A stretch of 64,000 nt of DNA from Nautilus pompilius (GCA_018389105.1 JACATO010001721.1:1-64000), one strand, 5' to 3'; positions 24,715 through 38,389 are shown, counted from the first letter of the stretch. A program made the numbers and translations. The notes: a model not told the origin generated them from the letters alone.

Positions 24715-24870
24715 CTCATTAGGCAAAAATCCTAAGAAAGCAGAGTACCCGGAGTAAACCCACGCCAGTGAGCTCGCACGTCAAAGTAAGAGGAACCAAG
24801 CTATTGGCCAAAAAGAAAACACGGCTTGGATGCTCAGCGGCAAGCCAACTCACCACTCAAGATGGTGGAT
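24715..24870 (-). mobile_element. SINE fragment
   Basis: In reverse complement the segment reads GGGTTTACTCCGGGTACTCT, then TTTCTTAGGATTTTTGCC. This resembles the CTCCGGGTACTCC module of the other SINE copies in the window. No B-box was found. Confidence 0.4.
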
Positions 24871-26833
24871 AAAATTAATATCCTTGTTTTAAAGGAGACA
24901 GCAAAAAATAGATTTCCACCGATAATGGTGGTTCTAAAGCTCTCTAAAGGTCATAGGTTCTAGAATTACGTAGTATTAAATATAACCAAGGAAAACCTTC
25001 CACAATAGTACACACGTATATATGGTAAAGAACTAAACCCTAGTAAACATATATGGTAATCAACAGACAGAAAAACAGAAAAAACAAGGCAGCAACTTAA
25101 AACAAATTGCGCTAAAATGTTTCTTCCTTTCCTTATAACGCGTTCCTTTTGGTGACTCATCCCATATTCCAATAGTTCTTGGAAACAGATTTATTTTAGT
25201 CGTTTTTCTTTCTGTGCTGTGTAACTGAAGCTGACATGATTAAAGCTGAAACCACATCTTAATTGTCTGGTAAGAACTATGTAAGTGTCTGCGCTTTGCG
25301 AAGCCAATGGAGTATAATATCTGTGGTTCATGTGAGCACTGTTACGTCATTTTTATAATTGTGTTTCTCCTTCACATAATAAAACGTTTTATTTAGCATA
25401 TTGTTTTGGAGCCAACGCCTCTCTTTTTTATTGTAAAACTATTCTCAGATCCAAAAAAGAAAAGATTAATAAATAGATTTAGTCTTCACATCAATAAAGT
25501 CGTTTCATTAGTTCGTTTGGATTTCTCGATTAACTTCAGCATCTCTCGGGTTGCAGAGGGAGATGTGCATGTGTCCGGAAATGTTTAGTTCATTTTTTTT
25601 TTTTTTTTTAAATTTACAAATAGACAATATACCTGAGTCCGGTTAGTAAGCCAGACACGTGCATTAACACTGATTAACCCCTCCCCCCCAAAAAGTGTGG
25701 ACCCTTTTCTCGAGAATGCGTTATATTGGGTCTTTTCATGTATGGGAGTTCGACTGATAACTGATGGGTGGTCCTGCTATAATCGAGAAAATTCTTCTGT
25801 TTACCGTCAGAGTGGGCGCCGGTGTCTCGTCGGTAATGACACACACTCGAGTGGATCGCGCCGAAGGTAGACCGGACTGCAGCAGCTCGGCGCTCACCTG
25901 CCGTGTTTATTCTCGGCCGCCACGCGGAAGCGATTTCGTACTACGCCAAAATCCCGCCAGGAATAGAGTAGTATGTGTTGTTTTGTGTGTTTTTTTTGCA
26001 TGGCCGGCATTTTGGCAATTAGTGGATATTGTTGTCGATTTGCGGTCTTCTTCGTTAATCACCGATACACCGTCGCTATTGCCGATGTCTAGAGTCGGCG
26101 AGTCAAAGCCCTAGAGAATTTATAACGAACTTTCTTTCATTTATTTTGTTTAATACCGTGATAAATGTCATATCTCTACCTTATTTATGATGTATAAAAA
26201 ACAAACACAAGCTAGCCAGGAAAACAGGTCAGACCGACCTCCTGGCATACTTGAATGATGCCCATATCTTTATCAACCACTGGTTCGGGGAATGTCAGCT
26301 TTAATTTCAAACTTCTAAAACCTTTCCCCAGCTCTGATCATTTGGCTCTAGCCCTTATAAAGATCGAGGGAGCAGGGAAATGTTTATATTAGAACAAAAG
26401 AAAATAGAACCGACTAATGTTCCGCACTCCTAAACAGGCAAGTGCGAATTCCTGGTACGAAGTGCAGCGTGGAGAATTTTAGTGTTTTTTGCAGCCTGAA
26501 ATACACTCGTTTGAAAGATCATACGTCATGTATCTTGTAGCTGGCTACGCGTTTCTGTCGGTCTTTTTCTAATCTGACCTTTTGTACCAAAATGGACGAC
26601 CCACGCTATGGAGACGATCGCAAGCTCAGGTGGCGCGTGCGCAGTGTCGAAGGCTCACGTGACACCGAGCCCGGAAAGCTTGTTTCGATATTTGTCGCCA
26701 AGCAACGCGTAGCGCCTGTCTCATAGAACGCTAACGGTTCTGAAAGAAAGAAAGTAGCTATAATGCTTGCTACCCTCCACAACTATTCTTTCAGCAATTT
26801 CCGACCAGCAGTGGTCTAATGTTATCATTGGTT
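24871..26833. other. Non-genic stretch with CpG-rich patches
   Basis: CpG-rich patches lie at about 25800-26110 and 26570-26720. A 116-codon frame crosses the first (25764-26114) but shows no motif. AATAAA near 25379 has no recognisable gene upstream. Confidence 0.4.
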
Positions 26834-26933
26834 ACACACACACACACACAATACAAATACAGGATACGTTACGACAATTTTTAGCCTGATCTCATTTTAA
26901 CATCTCTAGAGAGAGAGAGAGAGAGTGAGAGAG

Positions 26934-26964
<31 letters not shown>
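26834..26964. repeat. Compound CA / GA / GT microsatellites
   Basis: A CA run at 26834-26850 is followed, after about 55 bp, by a GA run (26907-26937) passing directly into a GT run (26938-26964). Confidence 0.95.
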
Positions 26965-28145
26965 TTACATCACATCACATGATAAATTCTACCAACAACG
27001 TAGAGTGATTTATGGCAAAGCAACATACCGAAAGTGATTAGATATATTTTAAATTACTTCCTTTATTTCGTTGTCTGCTGCATCAAAATTTCCAAATGTT
27101 GGATCTTAGCCCTGAAGTACGGAGGAAACGGAATAAAAAAGAGGCTCGAAGCCAGCTTAGTTGCTTTATTTCGGAACTATCTCTAGTGCCCTAGTACATT
27201 TTTGTTTTGCTTTTTTAAAAATGAATACTCAAAATACAACATAAATCTAACATATTTAATTACTTTAACCTGTTTTATTACACACGAAAGAATAATGTAC
27301 CTATTTTCCGTTGCCAAGAAGCTCTTAGGTTGTCCAATGACGTCGATGGTAGACTCCTTTGTTTGGATTTTAACTATAAAGCGTAACTGAGGCTGCGTTA
27401 AATCTTTGAAAACCAAACTGTCTCTCAAAGAAGTACACCATGATGACGACAGGAAAAGATCACTGAAACGTATTCGTTTTTCTTACTTATATCGAGGTGA
27501 TTGGAAATGACCGAACTAACCCTTGACTTTCTACAAACAAATAAAACAAGATCATTTTGCTACTATCTAATCTGCTCTACTCTTCTGCCTAAGGCCCCGC
27601 TCCAGTACCTCGTTTTTTTTTGTTGATATATTCACAATACAAAATTAAAGATATATTGAAATGAAGATATAATTTGCTGCAGCTTACTCAAGAAAATTTA
27701 CTTTGTGTTTTTTTCCCACTGCCATCAATAGACGGAATTTTAAAGTCGCCCTATGTCGGCCATCTTGTTTTCAAGACAGGAAAGCCATTGATCCATCACA
27801 TCCACTTTCTTTTTTCCAATTTACGAAAATATCACCCTTGCAGCATCATTTATTCATGGGAACAAAATGCGGCTAGGCTGCGTGATGACCCAAAGCTACC
27901 ACTAGCTATTATTTATAATGTTTTTTCTTGAGAAGTTCTTTTTAGATTTCCAACCTATGTGTGAAATTTCGAGCAGATTCCCGCCGGCCGGCCAATATTC
28001 GATTAGACGTCAGGTCAACAACTTCCAGACCTGCTAGCGGGGGCGCCCCCTTCAGGTTTCAGAAGAAAGCGCGTTAAAAGTAGTAGAACTTCCGCTAAAT
28101 TTGGACTGAATAAGGTCTGCCATCTTATTTAACTATCTTACTGGC
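26965..28145. other. Non-genic stretch
   Basis: No gene was recognised. CpG density rises from about 27970 towards the candidate exon that follows. Confidence 0.4.
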
Positions 28146-28442
28146 ATGGCTGCTCGTACGGAATTTTTTTTTGGAGTGGATGAGTCGAGTTCGATTTCTC
28201 GGCTCCAATCTTTATCCCCAAACCTGGTTGCTAGTCAGGAGGATCTGCATCGAGGGTATCCGGAAGCTCACCACCCTCTGACGTCTGGTGCGCGCGTCGG
28301 ATCTAAGCCTCCCATGCGACCCGTCACCTTAATTCGTTCGTTTACGGGTTCCCCTTCTTCACACCGGATGGTCCAATCGCGAAGAGGCCCAATCACCGCC
28401 GTTCCTTCGTTGGGACCGATTCAATTCCTCTCGTTCCCGTAG
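28146..28442 (+). CDS. Candidate first coding exon, unknown product
   Basis: A 98-codon frame opens with an ATG in good context (GGCATGG) in a CpG-rich patch that stands out from its AT-rich surroundings. It is serine- and proline-rich: SSSISRLQSLSPNLVASQED and PMRPVTLIRSFTGSPSSHRM are typical stretches. Just before the stop lies a possible splice donor (CCC/GTAGGT), with a stronger GTGAGT a few bases further. I do not recognise the protein, and no next exon was found in the window. It could equally be a chance frame in GC-rich sequence. Confidence 0.28.
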   Translation: MAARTEFFFGVDESSSISRLQSLSPNLVASQEDLHRGYPEAHHPLTSGARVGSKPPMRPVTLIRSFTGSPSSHRMVQSRRGPITAVPSLGPIQFLSFP

Positions 28443-28675
28443 GTTTGTGAGTACGGGAAACATTCCTGACGTTCCATTTTCGACCAGAGTTAATTTGCTT
28501 CGCTTCTGCTACTGACTTACAGACAGAAGGAAAAAAAAGAGCGCGAAATATACTTCTGTGGGAGGGGCTGCTAATGTTTAGACAGCTTTTCTATTTTTTG
28601 ACAATCGGCAGCTGATATGGGCGCGATAGGATGCTTTCGCTAATCACCACGAAGGATTCGGAGTTCTAATTCTAT

Positions 28676-28912
28676 TTAAATGCGATCTGGTGTCACCAGT
28701 CGCCGAAATAGAAACAAACAGTCTGCGACTCCGACCAAGATAAGGGGCGGCTCGGTCGGATTCAAGCGGAAGGGCGTAAAAACGTCAGCTCTGTGATATA
28801 GAAGACGGCTCCTTAATGTTTGTTGTAAAACGTCGTCGTCTGCTTTTGAAATTACACAGCTAGACCGGCCAACATGGCGGCGGGCCTTCTTTCCCCACTC
28901 GAGTGACGCCAT
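28676..28912 (-). CDS. Candidate small exon or chance frame, with YY1-like site
   Basis: A 78-codon minus frame starts MASLEWGKKARRHVGRSSC and is moderately protein-like, in the same CpG-rich patch as the plus-strand frame at 28146. AACATGGCGGC at 28871-28881 matches the YY1 consensus, which is often found near transcription starts. The start context is poor (T at -3), and no homology or splice partner is visible. Confidence 0.15.
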   Translation of the reverse strand: MASLEWGKKARRHVGRSSCVISKADDDVLQQTLRSRLLYHRADVFTPFRLNPTEPPLILVGVADCLFLFRRLVTPDRI

Positions 28913-29844
28913 TAACTCGAGAGAATAAATAGCGAAACAGTCAAAGAAAAGGGAAGGAAAGCAGAAATTCCAACTTTAAGTAAAACGGACTATAAAAGTA
29001 TCAATTGTTCACCGGGACATCTCTCGGCGCAGATGAGGGCGAGAATATCCGCTCGCTGTCGGTAATTATGCCTGCATCACGCAGCTCTCTCTTTTTTTGC
29101 CGTAAGACATCATATCTTAGAGAAGATAATGTTGCACGAAAAAGAGAGATGGATTTGGTAAGTACAGTCGTCGTGTCAACTGGGTTAAGAAATGGCGCTT
29201 GAAATTTTCCTAAAAATAAGCACCAAGTCTATAAATAATAGGTTACTCGACGGGAATTTGTCTTAATTTATTTTGGTATCCAATGTTTACATTTAGCACT
29301 CTTATTCCCTAGCTGCGGAATTTCATAAGCAGCTTTTGTTTTCAAGTCAAGGGTTTCTGTTTGCACAACGTGGTAAAAATACTTTTCCTATTTAAATCTG
29401 ATAAAGTATTAACTCTTCACGTACGTATAGTTTTTTGATGATGTGTAGTCTCTTTCTTGTCGGCACCATATTAAATGGAAATTCCAACGACGGAAGCCGC
29501 TGCTGTGGGAGTTTGAGAAACGAAAGAACACGGCGTGTAAATTAACGAAACGAAGATAAAGTTCGACAGACCTACAGTGTTCACAGAAAACTGACATTCC
29601 TGAATTTGCAGTTTCAAGACCGGAAAAGACGCGGCCATTATTCTGACATCATCCAAAGCAAACAAACAACAATGTTAAAACTCAACCGGAATTATATACA
29701 ATAAACAGCTTGCGTTCCGGAAAGTACTGGAGTACGATCTTTTTTTATTCACCATTGGTAAGCGGCCAGGTTCTTCTAGAGTAAAAGTATCGCCGGCATA
29801 GCGAACGAACCCGTCGAAGGTCCCTTCAAGAACTTTTCTTTTTC
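28913..29844. other. Non-genic stretch, nothing recognised
   Basis: No supported gene, repeat or RNA. Confidence 0.4.
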
Positions 29845-29990
29845 AGATGTTGGAGGAAACCAAGGTGCCCGGATGAAACCCACTCTGACAACTGCATAAA
29901 GCTGAGCTGAGAAGGTACGGGTGTCGTGGATTCGAACCCTAATAGTTCAATAGCCCAACCCACGAACTCCCGCGCCGCTTACTCCGCCTT
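29845..29990 (-). mobile_element. tRNA-derived SINE copy, minus strand
   Basis: In reverse complement the copy reads GGGCTATTGAACTATTAGGG, followed by a perfect B-box GGTTCGAATCC (about 29928-29938). Its body contains CATCCGGGCACCTTGGTTTC and ends in CTCCAACATCT. The A-box is not clear and a tRNA fold is not conserved, so it is a SINE and not a tRNA gene. Confidence 0.65.
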
Positions 29991-30624
29991 TACCGGAAAG
30001 TTAATTCTGGTAAGGCTTTTATTGAGAGAGATAACTAGGTTAGCTTCATATTTTTACCGCTAGGTTTCTAACTTCTTTTCCCTTTTGTCTGGTTCCGTGA
30101 ATAGAGTGTTCTTCTTTATGTTTTCACTAACATTGTTGGGGGGACATTTTAAAAGTCGTCGTCTATTTCAGTCGTGTAACCCGGTAGTTTTCTACACGAG
30201 AAGGGGGGAGAAACTTATTTTGGAGAAAAGAGCGAAGCAGACAAAATGTAAACACGCATCTGACATTAGTCTCAAAACAACAACTGCCAGAGCCGGCAAA
30301 TAGACGAGGAAACCGAGAGCCAAAGACAAAAATAGAAATGGGGTAATTCATTTAGAAAATACCTACCTTTATAAACGGAAATCTCAATGCATCCATCTTG
30401 AAAAAATAGTTTGTTTGTTTGACACGATATAGTGATGTAGTCTACAGATATACGGTTCTTTCCATATCTTCATATACTTGCATCAGTGGAAGTAACTTCT
30501 CGACACTCGAGAAAACCTCATATTTTTAATTGAAAATAATGTACAAAATCTGTGACAGATATATTGTTAGAAACGTATCCTAGATCGTAATGAAGGTGCG
30601 CATAAAATAGGATGAAAATTTATC
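29991..30624. other. Non-genic stretch, nothing recognised
   Basis: No supported gene or repeat. Confidence 0.4.
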
Positions 30625-30732
30625 TGTGCTTCAGCTTTAATGGCTGGCATACATTAAATACCATGTAAACGCAATGTAACCATCATCTTCTGTGTATTTA
30701 TGCCAGTTATTGAAGATATAATTTCGTCCAAT
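30625..30732 (+). repeat. Foldback repeat family, copy 4
   Basis: The right arm reads ACCATGTAAACGCAATGTAA (about 30660-30679), then TATGCCAGTTATTGAAGATA. The left arm is a shortened inverted version: CAGCTTTAATGGCTGGCATA reads, in reverse complement, TATGCCAGCCATTAAAGCTG. Confidence 0.6.
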
Positions 30733-33700
30733 GTAGTCGTCAGCACGATCAGCCAGCTTTGCGCGCGGGTATCCTGACGTAGATAGGGCGTGTCCGAAAC
30801 CAATGGTGATGATCATTTAGCAGAATAGAGAGAGCGGTAAATCATCGTTGTCCACGGCACATCTTGCGCTCATACCCGTGTATTTGTTTCACATTGTTAC
30901 TCTCCAAGTATGCGAAAACAAGAGCACGAATAACTCCCGGGGGAAAACGACAAGAAAAGGAACAAACGTCCGACTGCATTAGCATTCACAACAGAAGGGA
31001 TGATAATCACAAATAAAGTCGGCGATGGCAGAGGCAGCGACCTGAAGAAACTGATCCGCCGTTGAATTTGATGTTGGTTTCAGAATATGATTTCTCTATA
31101 AAGTCCTTAAAGGGGGCGTCAGTCGCCTAAGATCACGTGTCTGCCGTTGACGCTTTATAAACTTTAAATTTTAGTAGGACTTAAAACAACAACCAAACTC
31201 CGGTACATACATGTACAACTATACACAAGAAATACAGCGCCAATTTACCAGATTCCGATGAAAATTGTTGAAATTTAAAATTAACACATTTTCTACTAGT
31301 AGTGTTTATATATATATATATGCGAAGCTTGAGATAAATATCCCTTGCAGAGCTTTACGATAATCTGAAAGAAAAAAATCTTTATAATATGACTTTAAAA
31401 AATTTTTTCATGCTTGATATCTTAAGGTGATGGTGAAACCTACCGGCATCACGTGGTCACTTGTCATCAGCCAGTGTGACTTTCAACGATGACGTTACAG
31501 TCTCTTAAAGCGCCAGACTTTCGACCAGAATTCTAGTGCTGATATAGTGAGTGACCTTACGTCGTTAGTAAACTAGAAAATTCTCTCGACTGCTATCATC
31601 ACGATCACTAAATAACACTAATAACAAATTACCTCGTTAGAACAGCCCGACAGACAGTTAGCCCCATTTCTGACACCAGAAATCAACTATGCACATTCAA
31701 ATTATATTCCAGCTGTCGTCGGAAGAAAAAAAAACTGAAAAGGTCCCAGCTGGTCTGCCAGGAATCTGGACTTTCTCCTACTGACATACACGCTACCGTT
31801 ATGAAGTGCAATACGCCACAGATGGGAGGGGGGGTTGGATTCCTGACAGCTACATGCGGTAAATAAGCAACGATGTCGAGTCTCTGCGCGATATTTCTGT
31901 TCTTACTCTAGTGGGGTTCCCTGCCTGTTTTGTGGAAAACGTGAGTCAAAACACATGCACACGTCGGGCTATTTGACTTTCGGCGACGACTCGAGATAAT
32001 AGCTGCTGTATCTGTGCAGCGGACAAAGAGAAATCTTCCGACGGTTTTATGATGGAGACCCAGGCGAAATATCAATATAAAGTACCAACCCCACACAACT
32101 ACCATCGACGTATTTGGGAGCCCGATTTACTGGGGCTATAAGATCGATATTGGAGTACCAAGAAGGTATTCGGACAAATAAATAATTTAAAAGGCACAAT
32201 TCAAACAATAAAATAAAAAGAGATTTTATAAATTTCAACGTAAATTTAAAAAGCAATTTTACCATAAAATGATTGCAATATCAATCATCAACTAGTTTCG
32301 GTAGCTCTTCCTCTTACATTTAGAAATAAAGGTTCATAAGAGGAATTTCACAGCTGAAGTCGGTGGTACCAAGCCTCCCTTGACACGGTACTGAGCTTTC
32401 TTGCCGGGATTATCTTTATTGTAGAGAATGGTATACGGCACGACTGTATAAAGTGTCGAGTTTCTGTTAACGAATCCCACTTAAAGACTTGGCAAAGTAT
32501 GGATTCCTGAAACCAGGGAAAGCCTGGTTTTACAAGGTGTTTTCGCGGAACAGAGATCTAACCTTTTATTCAGTTGTTGATTGTAACAGAAACCGCGGTA
32601 GAGAAAGATCCTGACAGTTCCACCCTTTACAATAGGTCGGTAAAGTCGCAGACCAGCTGCCGGTCTATCGAGAGTTTCATTAGTTCTAGTTTGCCAACAG
32701 AAGTTGAGAAACTGTTCGTTTGATGGCCATGTAATCTGCCTTTTCTTATTCAGTAGTTTCATTGATTTTGAGACGGACATATTCAAAACGTTTTTTCTTT
32801 TAAATTTTCTGTTTCATGAATGTTCAGAATATTCGGACAAAATTATGCTGCATTCTATAGTAATGTTTGTTTCTTTTAATGTACCGAGAATAAGCAGTTA
32901 GAAAGCAATATAAAAGTATCCGTTTCTTTAACTATTTATCAATTAATACATTTTTTCGCCTTTTCCCATTGAAGCACAGATGTTTACCACGGAATAATTT
33001 TCTAAACCTGTTTTGTACAGAGTACTTTCTTCAACAATAGTTTTGTTAGTCATCCATCACATCTTTTTATCCTGGCATCTGCAAAATCTAATTTAATTTT
33101 AAATATCTTTTTACGTCAGCGTTTTTATCTACCTTTATGTTTTTCCAAAGAAAGTTCCAGCACAGGTAAATATAGTACACCTCTATTTTGTATTCTACAG
33201 TCTTTCCAAATACATTCGTCATTACAAGAATCCAAGAGCAAGATATTCTGATTGCATAAACAATTCATCCTGCTCGTTGGTGCTCTTGTTTATGTAGCGA
33301 ATGTTTTCACACGCCGCCCTTTTGGATAAAATTACCTTTCCCCAAGCAAGGTTGTCGATGGTAACGTGATGCGACATCAGCCGACCAATCATCGCCGGTC
33401 ATAGTGCTCACCTGACTGGTTCGGTTAGCTGCCGTCGTTACGAACGTTTCTGAAAAGAATATCCATACTTGAAATTCCTTTGTGACTTCTGAAGAAAGTT
33501 AGCCACCATTAGAAGATCCGGTAAGAATTATCCCTTTTCTTTTCTTTAAAAAAAAAGAAAGACGTAAGGTTTCTTGTATCCGGGTGGCATAAAGGAAAGT
33601 GATGTCTTATGCAAGAACGACAAAAACGTGAGCGAAAGAAATTGGTAAGGATTTCTTGAAGAAATAAACGCACATGTAATTAACCACCGATCAACACCTC

Positions 33701-34639
33701 CAGGTAAGCGGATAACAACGTAAGAGGAAACCATTACTAACGATACTGGGGAGGAAGAATATAAATTCTGGAGAAAGTTTGGTCTAGTTTACTAAACAAG
33801 AAGAGGCAGGAAGTCGTTATGGTTTAGGCAAAGCCATCGAGATAAAGGCATACTTATCGCCACAGTTTCGAACACGGTCGCTGATAACGACATATATATA
33901 TAATATATAGCGAATAGTTCTAGCACGCAGAATTCTGTTACTGTATATAAGACTTTCTGATGCCTTTCCTCATATCGTGATTAAGATTATTAGCGTGCAA
34001 TCTATTAATAAACCGAATAGTTTGTCTTTGGGAATGTATAAGTCCTTAGAATTCTCAATAATGCTGACCGAATTTTTTTGTCAAGAAATCCAAATGCTAT
34101 AATATATAGTTAAATAAGTGTCGGCTCCGTGGCAGCACCAGTAGCTCCTAGCGCGTCGGTGTCGTGTGGCGGATGATGCAGTGAAAAGCTATTAGGAAAT
34201 ACTATTAATTGGAGCGGGATGGCGGCCGGGTGCGAAGCGCCACTATCTTGCTGTGGCCGAGAGCGTCAGGGTCATCCCCCCGCCGGGGACAAACTCAGCC
34301 TGGTCTAGTTTCTCGCTCTTCTCTATCAGTCCGTTGGCGCGATTCTTCTCCGGGAATTCCGTTTTACCCCCACGGCTAAACAGAAAAGTTCTAGCAGAAG
34401 CTTTATATTTCCTGCTGAAAACGTAATTGCCGGGCCAAGTAACAGGCAATCATCGTGTCGCTGTACCCTTATCAGTCCGGGTGTTTACGGCTGCTGATGA
34501 TAATGTACGAGGAAGAATAATAATGTTGATTTGCGTTATGGCACGTGACATTGATTACGGTTTCAAATGGCCCAGTTGTCATATATTGTAATAATAAAAA
34601 AATATATATCCATGATATCGATATACGTGCAGATAACTG
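30733..34639. other. Long non-genic stretch
   Basis: About 3.9 kb without a supported gene. Short AT tracts occur (about 31308-31322, 33890-33907), and a GC-rich part lies near 34200-34300. Open frames up to 101 codons (for example 32481-32786, minus) lack motifs and good splice contexts. Confidence 0.4.
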
Positions 34640-34792
34640 GACAAAACGTTATCTTTAATATGTAACATAAAAAATACAAGGCCATCTTTACATTGCATTT
34701 ACTTGATTTCGTATTTAATGTCATGTAAATGCAATGCAACGATGACGTTTTGTCTTCGTCTGATTACTTAAATACAAAGTAAACTTTTTTGC
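34640..34792. repeat. Foldback repeat family, copy 5, full palindrome
   Basis: The inner arms TTACATTGCATTTACTTGA (34688-34706) and TCATGTAAATGCAATGCAA (34721-34739) pair at 17 of 19 positions around a 14-nt loop. The symmetry continues outward: the left outer arm in reverse complement gives TTATGTTACATATTAAAGAT and AACGTTTTG, matching the tails of the other copies. Confidence 0.7.
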
Positions 34793-35937
34793 TCAGGGTA
34801 AATAGGGGTTATAGAAAAGTGGCCTGAAAGAAATTATTGCTCAGTCCTTATTCCACGGCCAGCTCTCCTCTCACTCGCGTATCCGAGGTAATTTATTCAA
34901 ACTTGAAAAGTATCGTAGCATGTCTTTGATGGGACTGGTTCGGGGCTGCAGGTGGCCCGAAGGAAACAGAACGGTCTAATTCTGGTGCAAGCTTGAAAAC
35001 CAATCGAAATCGGACGATCGATGACATCCTATATCAGCGATGGATTAATCTAAGGAAAAGGATCTTTGGTCCGTTTAGTCGGGGAAGGCTTGGTGCTGAG
35101 AACGAACGCTGTTCCGCGCAGGTGCAAACTCGAGTGACTCACATCGGCTGAAGCTGGCTGGCTGCGATCAAATGTTACGAAAGCCAACCATCATTTAAAC
35201 TGGAACAGATGTTACATCATCGGACTCCACCTATACGGTAAATTAGAGTGAACGCCTTCGCTTTTGTTAAGTATCGCCATTCATCCATACAAAAGAAAGG
35301 AAATATCTTGCCGAACTACTGTAAATACTCTGGGCTGGTCATTTTCACCACATACTCAAAACAGTGGGTTGTGGAACTTATTCTATTGCTATGTAACTAC
35401 CATAAATCAATCACACTATTCAATTCTTGAAAAATATTATTTTACTTCCATTATTATTCAGGCGTTTTAACGAGATCCCTTTGTCAGAACAGTTTGCAAC
35501 ACAATTCTGTCGTTGTTATTATTACATTTTTTTTAATATTCTAGGTGTGCATCGCTGATATCCCGCTTTCTCAACCTAGTCCAGGTTTGTTTGTCTTTCT
35601 ATCGTTAGACTGGAGAAGCATTTTCAAATCACGTCAACACCCAACGGAAAAGACTCGCTCTCTACTAGAGAAAAATGACGTAAACTCTGGATGATTGTCT
35701 GCCAGCTGAAAAGCTTAAAATATTCAGGAAGGTAACGAGTATTGTAAATAATCGGTTATTTACTTATGTTTGCAACTGGGAAATTTTGTTTCGGAATTCA
35801 CGGAATTTGTGATTTAAATCACCTATACACGGAAATGAGTCACTTAGAAAATTCCGATTTAGTTCAGAATATGATTATAGGACATCTGTGTAGTCACGAG
35901 AAATATTTACAAAGTTCATTTCACTAGGCAAAATCTC

Positions 35938-35972
<35 letters not shown>

Positions 35973-36351
35973 AAGTCCACCTTTAAAAGATATTTGCTAG
36001 CATAGGGATACAAATTAAACTGCTTATTTCTCTAAGAAACAATCCAAATCAGGGTATTTTTTAAAGGCGATCAACTTGTAAAAGATTTTCAAAATCTAAT
36101 TTATTGGTATATCAGCATTGCGTAAAACTTTAATTTTAATTTCAGTACTAAATAAAGTTTATCAAAACCTCTATTAAAATGTGACTCAGGTAGTACATGT
36201 CTGGTATTAGTAGGATGTTATAAAAATTTTAAATAATGTTTTTTTTTTAAAGAATAGATCTTTGTGGTTAAAACAATAGTCTTGATTTGCTTGTTTTGTT
36301 GAAATACATTTTCAAAAGTCTTTAGAAACGATTTTGGATTTGTAATTATAC
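34793..36351. other. Non-genic stretch with TA repeat
   Basis: A TA run of about 15 units lies at 35939-35968. No gene was recognised. Confidence 0.4.
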
Positions 36352-36505
36352 AGTGGGCGAAACATCTATCTTTACAATCAGAGGCCCGTCTATATGTCGT
36401 ATTTACATATGATAGTTAGTATTTTCAAAATATTTAACCTTCACGCATATACCCCGTAAAGACGGTCTTTGATTTCTTGTCTGTTACTACATCAGCAAAC
36501 TTTCT
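36352..36505. repeat. Foldback repeat family, copy 6
   Basis: The right arm contains ACCCCGTAAAGACGGTCTTT (36451-36470). The left arm in reverse complement reads GTAAATACGACATATAGACG, then GTAAAGATAGATGTTTCGCC, aligning with the core of copies 2 and 3. The centre lies near 36420. Confidence 0.6.
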
Positions 36506-38389
36506 GTCTGTTTTAGTGACTAGGTTATTGTTGAACTATTTCACCTAACCTGGACATTTTTCACGGAGGTAATGGGTTTGGTAACAAATATTTTGTTTGC
36601 TTTTTTAACTAAATATTTGTCACAGATATTTACTAACCCTTTAGTTTCAAATTTCATTCCAGCACCCGACTGAATAGTGATCTGACATCGTCTCCTGGCC
36701 GAACTTAACTCATCGTTAAGATGACCCAACGTGTTAACTGATAAAGTTTTCTAACAGTACAAAGTTGGTTGGCATTGGCAGCTAGGACGGGGGGAGCGGA
36801 AGATAGTATTTTGCTCAAGTCTTGTCGCAGAGATAAAATACTCCCATCTTTGTCATAGTGGAATCACTACCTCCGTTGACTGCTACGCAATATGTGTTTT
36901 AAATATTTCTATTTTTACCAGAAGCTGCTGAAACTGGGGGGGGTTCGCTTCGGTCGTTAGTCAGCCGGTGCGGTGAGAACAGCAGAGGTCCTTAGTTATC
37001 TCTTTCGTCCGTTTCACCGGCGAATACTCACTCTTCTGTTTAACCCATTCCGCCTCCTTTGTGTGTGTGTGTGTGTCCCAGGGCAGACACCGATGACTCG
37101 TTCTTAGATTTATGCTTTTTTCCCTATTTTACGGGCGCGCCACGCACTTTAGGGACGCCTCAATTCCTGGAATACAGACGGCTCGACTCGCTCATATTTT
37201 GATAAACCTGCCAGGAATTTTCGTTTGGTTGCTTGCACGTAATGGTTCCAAACCACGCGGAAGGCGGAGATTAAATCCAAACTCTCCCCCCCCCCCCGAC
37301 CCCAGCACCAAGAACACGCTCGGCATTTTCTCGCTCACAAAAGGGGGAATTCCGATAGGTGGCGTGCTTGGCTAAAATCTCCCCCATAAACAACCGGGCC
37401 TCCGTTTGATCTGCCACATTTTGCTGAGTTACGTACATCAGCATTCCTCTCCTACCTGTAACTTCTACATCACTACCTGTCACTGCCAGAAAGGTAGTCT
37501 GCTCTTCTCGCCTTCAGACTCCTCGCTATGTAACCTTTTCTTTAGAGCGGCACTCTTATTTATCTCGAACACGGCGGTGTACGGAGGTCGCGGGGAATTA
37601 TTCGGAAATAATGTTTAAAAGTAGCGGAAATATTAAACGAAACTGTGAGCCACCATCCGAAAACCTTGTCACCCAGCCGCCTTTTCAACACATCGATGCA
37701 AATGAAAATGCATTATTTAAAAAAATACAACAACAACAACATGTAAAATCAGGTGAACAGAGCATCAGATCAAGCAACATTATTTTTCAGCTTAATCCCA
37801 TTTACACCGGCCTACAAGACTGCAGCTTGTCTGCCACTATTTCCACTGATGGAATATAATATTTTTCAGACTTGGGCATTTGATTCTAGACTTTATCAAA
37901 TATTCTGCAGTCGTAGTCGCGTGGATTTCTAAAGGTTTTGCACACAAACACCAATTTTTTGTGAGTAATGCACAGATTTTTAAACCAATTTTAATGAGCG
38001 GAAGCAACACCATATTTCGTGCGAATAAAATCATGGGTTTGTCTGGATGTGCGTTTATTTTTTTGTAATTAATTAGAGCTAAATTACCTTCAGTGTAACC
38101 ATCATAACTCCGATTGTCAACTTGCTAAAATGTATTTTATCTGAATTTTGATAATTCCTTCGGAATTGTTTGTTTTGTAAGTATTTCCACTATAGGCCAT
38201 GTGACGCTAGGTTACGGACGGTAAGACGTCTGCAAATAGACTCGTCGATGTCGTTGTTGCGTCTGCTGTCTGGAACACCAACCGGAAGAAGTGTGTGTGA
38301 CACCGGAAACTATGGATGGCACGAAAGCGCCCGGGTGTTGTACTTCGGCTTTTACTGATTTAACGTAAGTGTCAAATAAATTTTTTTAA
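36506..38389. other. Non-genic stretch
   Basis: A TG run at 37061-37076 and a poly-C run at 37286-37297 are visible. Open frames of 60-87 codons have no supporting motif. Confidence 0.4.

Noticed and set aside
25764..26114. 116-codon plus-strand frame as a gene
   Set aside because: It starts poorly, has no domain or splice logic, and GC-rich sequence lowers stop frequency.
29900..29990. A tRNA gene on the minus strand (perfect B-box)
   Set aside because: No acceptor stem or A-box at the right distance; the sequence continues into a SINE body.
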